Notes under the pieces: generated by a model | What the model was told of the DNA's origin: nothing | Databases searched by the model: none | What the model saw: only the letters and a program-made list of their open reading frames with translations | Program-made: the position numbers and the translations under genes | In this document: piece after piece, positions 24,092 through 36,279 of the stretch | Layout: each line of letters begins with the position of its first letter | Numbering within the stretch: the first letter of the stretch is position 1 | NCBI GenBank assembly: GCA_964036045.1 | Contig: OZ038378.1 | Span: 186,781,128-186,845,127 of the forward strand | Origin: Eutreptiella sp. 'Long Island Sound 2002' | Taxonomy: Eukaryota; Euglenozoa; Euglenophyceae; Eutreptiales; Eutreptiaceae | DNA length: 64,000 nt | Direction: 5' to 3'

Positions 24092-25384
24092 TGAAGCCGG
24101 TTCGGACCCCCGTGGCCATCTTGGGGTCACTTGGGGTGTGTATCTATGTGCCGGCAAGCCGCCATTGGCTGATATCATACTCTCCCATCCACCTGAACTA
24201 ACCCGATGTGATAGTGTGATAGGTTTGGCCATTCCGGCTATGAGCGACCACATTCAGTACCGAGGCGCCGCCAGCGGAGGTTTATATATCAGAATATCAG
24301 GAATCAACAGGGTTTTATTATCATAATGTTTCCGTAATTTTTCAGCCTTTCTTTCTGATGGTCAATGTATCGGCGACTGTCAGTTGGCTCGCGATTTTGC
24401 GTTAACCGATTGGTTAACTGTTATTTCCAGATATTTTGGCGGAAACCCCGATGAGAGGTCAGATTTCATCAGTAAAGGGTTCGTTGCTTCCGCAATTTTC
24501 TAAATATGCACTCGAAATTTTATTGTGAATTTTTCGCGATGTCGAAATCGGATTTTCGACTTCGACATCGCCGCACTTGATTTGGTCGTCTTCGAGAGGT
24601 CATACTCTTTTCCCTATGCCCGAATCAGGTTTCCCTTATACTTGCCACCCATTTGACTTGGAGATATAAGGTAAACAAAAGCGGATCGTGGGACCACTTT
24701 GAAGTGCCATATCTACGAACGAGTGTGAGGAAAGAGAATAAGAAAAGTTGCGTTGCAAGGGCCTTGGTCGCAACTTAATTTAGGAAGCATCAAACGCCTT
24801 TGGTGTGTACACATGCCCGGTGTAGCAAGTGATAATGGTCAAGAGGGTAGAAAGTGATATATAACTCTTGGATCGTGCAACCGAATATTTTTTTGCGACT
24901 TTTGAGTGTACTGCATGAGTGTTGGGGTTGCATAGCAACTTTTCTTGGGTTCCTACGTATATGTAACGTGAAGTTATGTCCATGGAGGGACATGGCATAT
25001 CATGGTGGGAGCCACATTTTGAGGGTATGTGTTATATGCATGGTATATGTTTGATATGCTCACGCCCATGTTATATATCATCGTGTGACTGACGAGATGG
25101 GGGGCCATACCTGACAAGGGCTTTGCCCATGTCCCAATTGTGGGATTCAAAGCGCTAGACTAAGTCTACCGCATATGTATTGCTCATGGTATGTTTGGCA
25201 AAGAGATCCATGAGTGCACTCCCATTTTCATGGGGCATGTAGATATGGTTGGCGAAGGTATCTCCATGCGCTCGATTGGGGATCCAAGTGGGGGAATTGT
25301 TCGTAGATGGTTCCAATCATTTGTGTATTGAACCATAAGCGGATATCAAGGGTGAGCATAGAGATATACTATCATGACAACTTT
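24092..25384 (+). repeat. B1 3' LTR, first part
   Basis: Matches 13242-14537 of the 5' LTR, then switches abruptly to inverted B2 sequence at 25385. The remainder of the LTR is at 38645-38877. Confidence 0.88.
24538..24569. promoter_or_regulatory. Conserved inverted repeat in LTR U3
   Basis: GATGTCGAA and TTCGACATC form 9-bp arms around a 14-bp centre that itself carries TCGAA-like halves. Versions occur in all B LTRs and in the A2 LTRs (47486-47517; 61685-61714, with one arm mismatch). It may be a protein-binding site or RNA hairpin; its role is unknown. Confidence 0.5.
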
Positions 25385-25426
25385 GGTCGGCGGTAGGTAG
25401 GGGCAGCAGGTAAGCCTCTGCTACCA
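25385..25426 (-). other. Extra primer-binding site and leader stub outside the B2 3' LTR
   Basis: These 42 bases match 36238-36279, the B2 leader and primer site (PBS copy at 25415-25426). A normal 3' LTR ends at the LTR terminus. The stub implies a tandem LTR-internal-LTR-internal arrangement, or an aberrant cDNA, that was truncated here. Confidence 0.8.
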
Positions 25427-27791
25427 TAAAGAAGGTCCCTACCAGGACCGGCCCCCGCTGTGCCCCTTCCGCCTGTCACCCCTGCTGACTTGCTCCGGAT
25501 CAACGATTGCATTTCTCAAAATCCTCAAAGTCCAGGGTCCAAATCCAAGAATATAGAAAATGTAATCCTCCTTCAACCCTGAACAGCAACCAGATCCCAC
25601 AAATATAGCAATAACCCAATTCACAATCCAAATCAGGCTGCGGGCTTTCGTTCAGCACACCAGTATTCCCACGGTGGTGGGCATGTACAAGAATTTCACC
25701 AAGGAAGAAAGCCCTGAAATTGGCATATGAACACAAATAAAGCAAAGTTGGGGAAAGATGGAAACTTATACAATCACAGCCATAGACCCCTCATTCCCTG
25801 GACTCAAGACCTTCCCTTGACTCACCAACATGATCCCCTGAACCCAGTCCAATAAGATGGTTAAATGCCACATGTCAAAAGTCATTACATAAACCCCAAA
25901 AATGTGTTCACTCCCAAGCCTCTAAATCCTAGCCCAATAGGGGAGGTGGCGTGTCATGGCCTAGAGTGGCACTCAGGACCATGCCCTACCCTGACATAAA
26001 TTTGGTTGGACCTGGAGTCGAATGGGCTTAGAGAAATGACCTATGAGTTTGAACTCATAACATGCCAAAAAACTGCCAATTCACACCATATTGGCCATAT
26101 ATCACATATATGCTCAAAATTGAAGTTACTACTTATCCGAAGGCTCAAAGCATGCATGGAATCGAAGTCTAATATTCATGGAGGATAGAGACCAAAGGCC
26201 AATGCCCATGTATATCCCCACTTTACCCTCAAAACCCCTTCGGATATGGGCGCCACGCACTGCCCAAGTCAGCCCATGATCTTGAGACCAATTCTTGTGA
26301 TCCTTCGTGTGCCAAGCCAAATGGAGTACGTGATCCGGCATATGGTGGTGTTCAACTCCAAAGCATATGCCAACATATGAACAACATACCATGGTTCGAC
26401 TTTCCATCGGCTTCTTGCTGTTAGCTGACCAGGTGAGTGCACAAAACGCAAAAATGAGCAAAAGTTGAGGTCAAAAACATGAAAATATGACCAAATACAA
26501 AGTTGTCATGATAGTATATCTCTATGCTCACCCATGATATCCGCTCATGGTTCAATACACAAATGATTGGAACCATTTGCGAACAATTCCCCCACCTGGA
26601 TCCCCAATTGGGCGCATGGAGATACCTTCGCCACTCATATCTTCATGCCCCATGAAAATGGGAGTGCACTCATGGATCTCTTTGCCTAACATACCATCAG
26701 CAATACATATGCGGTAGACTTAGTCTAGCGCTTTGAATTCCACAATTGAGACATGGGCGAAACCCTTGTCACGTATGGCTCCCCATCTCTTCGGCCACAC
26801 GAAGATATAGAACATGGGCGTGAGCATATCAAGACATATACCATGCATATAAAACATACCCTCAAAAGTGGCTCCCACCATGATATGCCATGTCCCTCCA
26901 TTGGCATAACTTCACGTTAAAAATACGTAGGAACCCAAGGAAAGTTGCTATGCAACCCCAACACTCATGCGGTACACTCGAAAGTCACAATAAAATGTTC
27001 GGTTGCGCAGTCCAAGAGTTATATATCACTTTATACCCTCTTGACCCTTTTCCCTTGCTACACCGGGCATGTGTGCGCACCAAAGGCGTTTGATGCTTCT
27101 TAAATTAACTTGAGACTAAGGCGCTTGTAACCCAACCTTCCTTATTCTCTTTCCTCCCACTCGCGCGTAGATATGGTCCTTCCAAGTGGTCCCACGATTT
27201 GCTTTTGTTTCCCTTATATCTCGAAGTCAAATGGGTGGCAGATATAAGGGAAAGCTGATTCGGGCATAGGGAAAGGAGTATGCCCACTCGAAGAAGTCCA
27301 AATCAAGTGCGGCGATGTCGAAGTCGAAAATCCGATTTCGACATCGCGAAAAATTCTGATTAAAATTTCGAGTGCTTATTTAGAGAATTGCGGAAGCAAC
27401 GAACCCTTTGCTGATGAAATCTGACCCTTCAACGGAATATCCGCCAAAATATCTGGAAATAACAGTTGACCAATCGGTTAACGCAAAATCGCGAGCTAAC
27501 TGCCAGTCGCCGATACATTGACCATCAGAACGAAAGGCTGAAAAATTACGGAAACATTATGATAATAAAACCCTGTTGATTCCTGATATTCCGATATAAA
27601 AATCTCCGCTGGCGGCGCCTCGGTTCTGAATATGGCCGCTCATAGCCGGAATGGCCAAACCTATCACACTATCACATCGGGTTAGATCAGGTGGATGGGA
27701 GAGTATGATATCAGCCAATGGCGGCTTGCCGGCACATAGATACAAACCCCAAGTGACCCCAAGATGGCCACGGGGGTCCGAACCGGCTTCA
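25427..27791 (-). repeat. B2 3' LTR (2365 bp)
   Basis: Near-identical to 36280-38644. It begins TGAAGCCGG at 27791 and ends at 25427 in minus-strand reading. Only scattered substitutions separate the two LTRs. Confidence 0.92.
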
Positions 27792-27802
27792 CCCCCCTTC
27801 TC
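27792..27802 (-). other. B2 polypurine tract
   Basis: On the minus strand GAGAAGGGGGG, identical to the B1 tract and adjacent to the LTR. Confidence 0.85.
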
Positions 27803-28185
27803 AGAGCGTTGTATCCGCTCGGAAACCAATGAAGAGAGGACGGGAGGACCCCAATGGGCTCCAACCCCCCCCTCCATCTCCCAAGGACACATGGAGGTCC
27901 CACACACGTCGTAGGCGTCCCCCATGCCCCAAGGGAGGGGTGAGGACACTGATAATCAGCGCCCTACGCCATATGCGGTCTCCTCTTGATCTACAACATG
28001 GACCAAGGGGATCAAAGATAGAAAAACGTCGTCGGTCGACCTAAATAAGTATACCACAATGCAATATATATGTGGAGATCGAGTGAAGGGGGTAAATGGC
28101 CAATCAAGGCCGAAAAAATCCCCGGATGAACGCCCTCACCCGTCTCCCCAAGCACAGAAACAAACAAAATGCCAAGGGGGATCCA
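27803..28185 (-). other. B2 3' untranslated region
   Basis: Matches 23699-24080 of B1. No gene is seen. Confidence 0.7.
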
Positions 28186-31100
28186 TTACGGTGCTACAGC
28201 AGCAACCAAATGGACCAATACGTCCTTGACATCCAAAGAAATACCCTTTTTCTTTGGGTAGTCCATCCAGACCGTGGTATACCTCGGCACAAAACTGCTC
28301 GGAGGTTCCCACGAGTCTCTGGAGGCGGCGAATCCCTTCCATCGGACTTTATAAAGCCTTCCCCCAGGCGTCCCCGGGTCCGGCTTGTCCGCCAGGATCT
28401 TCTCAGCGGTGAAGTCGTCGTCCTCACCCTCGTCGTCCGAGTCCACATCGCCGGCCGTGAACTCGAAGGTGACAGGACGTCCGCTGGGGTCTGGTGCTCG
28501 AGGACGAAGCTGGGTATGGTCGCGGTCCAGGATCTTGTTATCCCCCACACGAACCGCATACACATCCTGCCCGACCTTCCGCACGATTACCCCCGGCACA
28601 TACCAAGATGCCTGCCGATGCCTGGACAGGACATCCTTGTGGTGCCGCTCCACCCACACGGTGTCTTGGAGAGCATACTTCTGGACTTTTCCCTGCTTGA
28701 AGTACTTGGCCCTCTTGTCATGCTCGTCCTGTAGTGCCTTGCACACCTTGGCCGCCGTGTCGTCCGCCTCAGCCATCATGGCATTCGCATCCCGGGCCAC
28801 TTTGCCATGGTTCATCCACGGGAGAGTGCGTGACACTCGATCCCGTAGGAACATGATGCGATGGGGCGACAGCCCAGTGGGTCCCGGAAGGTCATGGTAC
28901 GCTTGGAGCACTCTCCACAGCGAATTGTACCAGTTCCAGCCCGGTTCGTCGATGTGCAACTGGCGGAACTTCTCGAACATCTGCCGCCCGGCCAACTCAG
29001 CACGGCCATTCGACCGGCTGTGGTACGCCACGGTCTTGGCGTGCCGAATCCCCATGTGCTTGGACATCGTCTTGAACCACGTCCCCACGAATTGACTGCC
29101 CCGATCGCTGCAGATGACAGCCGGGACATCGAAAATCGTCAGCCAATGCCTGATCATGGCATTAGCGACGGTCTTGGCCTGCAGCCCCACCCCATGCTTG
29201 TCCTTCTTGTCCTTCTTCTTGGACTTCTTGCCCGGGACTGCCACGATATACCCGCTGTGCCTGTCCACCGCCAGGATGACACAGTCGTAGGTCTCCCCTT
29301 CCACGGTGACCTCAGGCATGGCGAATACATCCATGGCCACGGACCGCATAGGGGCCTCCGGTATAGCCGTATACACCGGGTTGCCCGCTGTGGAGTGGTT
29401 GGGGCTCTTCGTGGCCCGACACACGGCACAGTCGCTGCAGTACCTATCCAGGATGGCGTAGTACCCCGGATGGAACTTGAAACGCCACTCCAGGTCCTGC
29501 TGCATCTTGTCTCGGCCAGGGTGCATGAGCTGGGCGTTGTGGCAATGGTCAATGAGCTCCTCCACTCGGTTCTCGGGCACCAGCAGCTTGTCCTTGAGGA
29601 ACAACTTGTCGCCATCCTCGGTCAAGCCCTCGGGCCATTCGTCGTCCGACGGGGCGCTTACGGCATTCCAGTACTTGCTCCAGTGCTCGGATGCCGTGTA
29701 GTCATCCGACCAGTCCTCTGTGAGCACCGACCTGACTAGCTCTACAGGGGCCACCATCCATTGCTCGAGGGTTTCCTCTCGAATAGCTTGGACGCGGGCA
29801 CCCCGGACCTTGGCCAGGTCCGTACGGTTCGCCATCACCACAAAGCACTTGACCCCCTCTTGCTCCATGACCTTCTCCATCTCGATGATGCGCTTGGCCT
29901 CCTCGGTTTCCTCGGCGTCCCCATGGCTGGATATGTCCATCCAAGCCTTGCCCGCGGAGTAGGCCCATCGACTGAGGCAATCTGCCACAGTGTTGTCCTT
30001 CCCCGGGACGTATACGACGCTGAGGTCGAACTTGGCGAACGTCTCGTGCCATCGGGCCCTCCTAGCCGCTGGTCCTGAGGGGGTGTCGACGTGGTCCTTG
30101 TGCCAGCTCTGTAGGGACTGGTGGTCCGTGCAAACCACCACCGGCTGCAGTCCGATGTGGCCAGACCACTTCCTGAGCGCACATACAATGGTGTATGTCT
30201 CTTTCTCCCTCGCGGTCCATGTTCGGCGTTGGCCCTCGGCCAGGATCCTGCTCCAAAACGCCACGGGAACATGGATCCCGTCGTCCCGGACTTGCTCGAG
30301 GACTGCCCCCACGGCATAGTCCGAGGCGTCTGTCCGTAGCACGAATCCCTTGTCCGGGTCCACCATGAACAGCCCCAACTGCCCCAGGAGTCGCTCCTTC
30401 AGGCTGTTGAACGCATCTTCAGCCTCAGGGGTCCAGGCAAGCTTCTTCTTGCTCCCCTTCCGGCCATCGAACTTCCCCACCTGCAGCATCTTGTGCAGCG
30501 GCCCCGAGAGTTCTGCATACATCCGGACGTAGCCCGAATAGTAATTGCAGAACCCCATGAAGGACCGGAGTTCGCTGATGGTCTGGGGCTTCTCCCAGTG
30601 GTGCAGGGACGCCAGCTTCCCAGGCATGGGACGGCGTTGCCCGTGACCAACCACGTGACCCGCGAACTCCACCTCCTTCACGAAGAGTGAGGCTTTGGTG
30701 GGCTTGCACACCATGTTGTGCTTGTCCAACTCGCTGAGCACTCGCCGCAGATCCTTCTCATGCGCGTCGATGAGCTCGTCCTCAGTCATGTTCTCCGTGC
30801 CGGACCCGATGATGATGTCATCCACGAAGGGATCGGCACAGTCCCGGACAGGACCGAGTAGGTCCTCCATCATGCGCTGGAAAGCGGCGTTGCCATTCTT
30901 GGCGCCCATAGGAACCACTTTCCACTGCATGGGCCCCAGCGGCGTCGACATCGCTGTGCAGGGCCTGGAGTCCGGGTGTAGCGGCATCTGGTGATAACCG
31001 TGTTTCAGGTCCAACACACTGAAAAACCCCGCTTTTTCTGTTGCTTTTGGAGGATGGAGTCGATCAGGGGAGGCAAGTACGAGTCGTGCTCGGTCTGCTC

Positions 31101-33254
31101 GTTCAAACCTCTGTAATCCACCACCAACCTCCACTCGCCCTTCTCCTTCTTGGGCACGATGAAGGCTGGGCTGGCCCACTCACTGTCGGAGGGTTCGATC
31201 CATCCCCGCTCAATGAACTCGGCCAACAGCTTCTTCATGGCCTCGGCCCGATCGCCCTGAAGTTGGTACTCCCGATGACGATAGATCTTCGGGTTCGGCT
31301 TCAGCTTGATCTTCGCTGTACCAAACCTCCCACGATCTGGAGGGTTCTTATTGGCGACGCCACTGAATAGCCGCGGATAGGCCTTGATCAGCCTCTCCTT
31401 CAGCTCGGCGACCTTCGGGTTCTCCTGGGCCTCTTCAGCCGCTTGCTTCGGTATAGATACAACCGACCGCACTGCGGTATAAGCCTCTTCTGGGTCCGAT
31501 TCCGACATCTCCTCGTCCGATATGCCGTCTTCATCGTCGTGGGGAGCTCTTCCCACCGATAATCTTCAGAAATTTGCGGCATCGGGCTGGTGACTGTCGC
31601 TATCGGCTCCCATTCTTGGAAAATCCCATGTTGGTGGGTCAGACCCAACCGGACCATCGTATTGGTCCGCGATGTGATCCATGACCCTCGCCACGAACTC
31701 GTCCTTCTCGTACTTGCCGGTGACCAACATCTTGTCATCCCACCAATGCGGAGATGTGACCATGGCCCGCCTCTCCTTGGCTGCCACACGGTCGTGCATC
31801 CCCATCCGCATGTAGTTGACGACGTCGTCGATCTCGGAGTGGGACAGGATGTCAATGCCATCCACTGGCTGCTCCGTCCCCTCCTTGGGCTCGAACATGA
31901 CCTTCATGGGCACCGCCTCCACCCTACGGATGAATGCTTCATCACCCGTGGGCTGGGCTTGCGCCCCATCAACCAGGAAAGTCTTGGTACCCCACGCTTG
32001 ACCCGGGGAGGGCATTGATACACCCTTGGCGTCGACGAACAACTCCTCCTCTGGCCCGAATGACATCTCGTTCAAGGTGATGGAGTCCAGCGTCGACTTG
32101 AGACCCTCCAGCGGACATGGGGTGGATCCTATGCCGGTTATGACCAGGATCCCCTTCGCCCTATCCGCGATGATCTTCTCCACCGTACGTCTGGTATTGT
32201 CCAGGGAGCCATGCCAATACATGGGTCCCCACTCCTTCAAACCCCAATGCCTGTGCCAGGCTGAGTCTCCTCGATGCCAATGCCTCCTACACTTCCGCAG
32301 AAGTGGGGCATCCCGGGAAGCAAAGACGTCCGTCTCGGGCGCTTCGGCTCCCAGCGTCTGGATCATCCTGGTATACACCTGCGGCGCCATTCCATACTCC
32401 GTGAGCTGAACTCCGCGGTCTCCTCTGGACTTGGCACCCACAGCTTGCACCGCCTGGACGATCCGATCCTCTTCCTCAGCATTCCATTGGGATGATCTGC
32501 ATGCATAGTCCGTGGACAGCCATGTGAGGCATTCATCATCCTCCCGAACCAGCGTTGCGCGATGGGGAAGGGCTCCAATGGCGTTTGCCACGATGAAGTC
32601 ATACCCCATGATCATATCCCAATCCGTAATGTCGGCCACATAGAAGTTCCCGGATAGAGTGCTTCTCTTCGCCTGATCAGGGCGGTTCAAGCGCTCATGC
32701 TCCCAGAATTCCATACTGATAGTGGCCTCATGGGTGCCCCCACCCATAATCTCTCCGTTGGCGACCTTCAGGCGTACCGGTCTACGGCTGGGCTGCAGGA
32801 GTTCCTCCTTGAACAACCCTCTCCGGACCAGGCTCACCTGGGCACCCGTATCCACTAACACATCCACCACCTTCTCCTCTCGTCCGCACCGTACTCGCAC
32901 TTTCAAGTGCAACTGCCGCTCGTCGCCATGAGGTGTATGGACGACTCTCACGGCATGCAACTCTAGCACGTCCGGGTGCATCAGGACTTTGAGGGTATGG
33001 TCACGGATGGTGTAGATCTTGGGTTGGTCCTGCCCGTCCACGGGGCTCTCCTTGGTCGCTCCTTCTTTCTTGCCATGTCCCGTACCCACATGTACTTCCC
33101 TTGGCAGGGCGCTCCAGGGGTTGAGAGTGGCAAAGCTCAGTGGTTTTGGCTCTTCCGGAGCCTTCTTCGGCACCCGATGTGCCTTCGCTTTCTCTGGGAT
33201 TCCACTGATTTCCAGAGGGGAGACCTCCGAGGTCCCACTCCCGTGGGGGCTCCT
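28186..33254 (-). pseudogene. pol: B2 pol: protease-RT-RNase H-integrase-chromodomain, lightly broken
   Basis: The frame continues from gag past the TAG with no ATG of its own. It holds the protease motif DTGAQVSLV (about 32850) up to a TGA at 31568-31566, reopens at once in the same frame into RT, then is thrown off by a two-base gain near 31020-31035 (AGCGGGGTTTTTC against AGCGGATCTTC in B1). From there a 997-codon frame to 28186 carries the rest of RT (FVDD), RNase H, integrase HHCC and D,D,E, and the chromodomain (YKVRWKGF). The integrase region is open throughout. One change near the catalytic Glu (GRAELAGRQ; B1 has GRAEVAGRQ) is conservative. Confidence 0.92.
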
Positions 33255-33257
33255 CTA
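33255..33257 (-). promoter_or_regulatory. Probable readthrough stop (TAG), B2
   Basis: In gag frame, followed by AGGAGCC and the same CCCAC/GTGGG stem as B1. Twenty-seven open codons then lead into the protease frame. Confidence 0.65.
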
Positions 33258-36059
33258 GACTTGGCCTCCCGCAGCCCCCTCCGGCTGCGATCCGCCAGGA
33301 CTTTGTCCACCACGTTGCTGAGCCCTGAGTTCCTCCAACGTCCTCAACATGTCCTCAGCAACTTCCTCGATCGACCTCACCCGTCAGTCTTGACCAGGTC
33401 CGCCACCATAGCCTCTTCCTCCGCCTTTTCCTTGGCCTTTGCCTTGGCCTTTCCCCCCGTCTCCGCCCTTCGCCTTCCAGTCGGAAATCCGCTGCTCCTT
33501 GGGCTTCTTCTCGGGGTGAGCGGCGAAGTAGGCCTTCTTATCCGCCTCATACACCTTGCACTGACGGTGGTCGTGTGCATGGTTGTTTCCCTTGCCATAA
33601 CAGACCCAGCACCCGTCGTGCTGAGACCTGTACTCTCGGAAAGAGAGCGGTGGGTTCCCGATCCTCCTCGGCTCTTTGCCCTTCTTGGGTCCCACCTGGC
33701 TCCATCTGGACCGATCCTGCCCATTGTTCTTCACGTTGTGCGCCACAAACGCGAAGAAATGGGCCTCCTCGTGATCCTCCCGGGACCAGTGGTCTTGGCC
33801 ACTTCCACTACCATCCTCCGCAGAGTTGGCCGTGTCCTCCTGGATCTCCCGATGCTGGCGGTCGTCTCGGTGGCCTCGTTGTCCATGACCATGTCGATCC
33901 TGCACGTGGGCCTCGTTCTTCGCATTGAGCTTCAGCTCCACCGTGATGTACTTCACGATTTCGTCCAGGCTCATGCGCGCGAAGATGACCTGCATCCTCA
34001 GCGGCTCCCCGCGCCTCCACTCCAGGATGTTGAGGCGCAGCAACCTTTGCCCCATGGAGTCTCCAAACACCTCCACATACACGGCGTTCTTCAGGCCCAA
34101 CATCCGGTTGGGTTCGCCCAGGTTCCTCCTGAAGAACTCCATGATACCCGAATGGGTATCCTCCGCCGCCATGATCCGCACCGCCACCCGCTTCTTGGCG
34201 CGCTTCTTCTCCTCGTCCTCCACTCGCCTCTTCCAGTTGCTGGGGAGGACGTCCTTCAGCAAGTGGCGGATTTCACTGGCCTCGTTCCAGTCTTCCACCA
34301 ACTTGAGGCATCTGCGGTACTTCCGCAGATACCGGTTCCACTCCCGGACCCGCAACTCACGGCGGTCCAGCGGCAGTGGAATGGACCACAGGTCCTCCAG
34401 CTTCTGATTCGGAGCGTCCACCCGCTCCTCATCCTCCAGCCACTGAAGGCAGGCCTGCTCCGTACGGATCAATCCTTCTCGGATCTGATCCCGCAGCTCC
34501 TCCTTCAGGTCTTGCGCCAGCCGGTGTGGGAACGTCCGGCATACCCACTTGTCCCGCGGCGCTCCCCGCATCTCGCCGACGACCTCCTCGGCGAAGTCCT
34601 CCCAATCCAGGATGAAGTCATCCAGGTTGGACGGGTTCCCGTCGTAATAGGGGATCTTGATTCCCCTGAGGTCGTCGATCCTGATGGCGTCTGCGACGTC
34701 TTCAGCCACCACTCCACCAAGACGGATACCACCTGTGGCCGGGGGGTGTGAGTACACTCCCCGTACATCCCTCTCCTCCATGGAGTGCGGTCCAGTTGGG
34801 CCTGAACCCATGGGGTTCCGAATGCGGGAAGGATTTGCCCCATCGGCCGTCCATATCCCCGTATTGGGATCCTTCGCCCACAGGTTTCCGCTTGGATGGC
34901 CTCGACCATGTCCGTCTGCGCTTCCCATGGTTCGCCCCTGCATGGTCTGGTTCTGGATCTCGATCTTCTCTTCCGCATAGACTGCGATATTCGTCGTGAG
35001 CGGTACATCCTGGACGGCATGGGACATCCGTACCGTCAGGCTCCTCGGGTCCGTGGTCACGTGCCCTTCCCGCATGGACCCAGCCGGTGCCGTGTGTTCC
35101 CCGAGCATTGTGGATTCGCTGAACAGGGGAACATACGGCAGCGCACCCGGGTCAACACGCGGAGGCGCGTATGGTGCCTCTGCAGGGCCGCCCATGGGTT
35201 TCTCCATGGCGCTCCTGAGGGTCTTAACCCGCTCCACCAGCTCCACCGCAGCCGGCTTTCCCGGGAGCTCCGGACCCGAGGCGAGGGGCTGTCGCTCCTC
35301 TAGCCTTCTCAGGCGTCCCGACATGTCCTCCACTAAGTGGAGGAGGCTGTCCACCACTTGCTGCTGCTTCTGCAGGGCCAGCTCCAGATTCTCCCGGTAC
35401 CGGGCCTGATCCGCTCGCAGCTCCTCCATGTGGTTCTCCGCGGCCGACTGGTCGTCCAGAATTCCCGCGACGTCCTCCTCTAGAGCATCCTTGGCGTTGT
35501 TCAGGCGGTCAAGATGATTCACGATGGCGTCCATCCCCTTCTTCGGGTACTTGCCCATGAGGAAGGACACGTGCTCGCAGTGGCACGCAGCGTGCTTTCC
35601 GCCGGATTCAGCACATCCCGCGGTTCCCGGCACCTCAGACTCATCGCCCATGGGCGTATCGCCTATGGCGTCCGTCTCTGGTCCCGTGTGCCGGGGCACA
35701 GGTGCCGTCCGGGCCCTGGCTGGCCTCTCCAAGCCCTCGGCGTCGTGCTGCAGGGCGGGCTCGGGGGCCGTATGCGCCCTGGCGATCGGCGCGAACATCT
35801 CCGGCTCCGAAGGTGGTTTGTGGGCTGTCCGGTAGCCCTCGGAGTGCCCCTCGGATTCCAGCAGCCTGACCGGGCTGGGGTCCGTGTCCATAGCCCCGGC
35901 GTCCCTTGCCGCGGACTTGGGTGACCGGCGCTTCCGGTAGCGCCGGGCCCGTCCTCCACTGCTGCCTGAATGGCATGCTTCATCGGAGTCCTCCGCGGCG
36001 GAGCGGAGGTTGCATGCCTTTCGGCAGCGACGCTCACACATGGAGACCAGGTCCTCCAT
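33255..36059 (-). pseudogene. gag: B2 gag with a premature TGA
   Basis: Same organisation as B1 Gag: N-terminal Arg/Cys-rich part, coiled coil, structural domain (YDGNPSNLDDFILDWEDF), zinc knuckle and Gly/Lys-rich tail. CGA in B1 is TGA at 33386-33384, removing the last ~43 residues and uncoupling Gag from the readthrough TAG. The ATG used here is 36059 (MEDLVSMC). The frame is also open upstream to an ATG at 36365 inside the LTR, crossing the primer site, so a longer Gag is possible but not needed. Confidence 0.85.
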
Positions 36060-36267
36060 GTCACGTCCTCCTCTTCCCGAGTGTCGTTCTTCTCTTCGGG
36101 CTTCAACTTCTGGAGTTCGCCATGCTCTTGAACGTCTCGGTCCTTCTATGGCTCCAATCTCCGGCGTGGTCTCCACCGAGTCCACAATACGCACCCGGGG
36201 CGTACTTGGGCAGGGCTCATGAGGGCCCAAGTCCCCGGGTCGGCGGTAGGTAGGGGCAGCAGGTAAG

Positions 36268-36279
36268 CCTCTGCTACCA
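36268..36279 (-). other. B2 primer-binding site (initiator tRNA-Met type)
   Basis: On the minus strand TGGTAGCAGAGG, identical to B1 and directly after the LTR. Confidence 0.85.

Noticed and set aside
32976-34751. 591-aa frame opposite B2 gag, and its counterpart opposite B1 (17132-18868)
   Set aside because: This is the antisense shadow of gag: His/Leu/Pro-rich, no domains, and it shares the indels of the sense gene.
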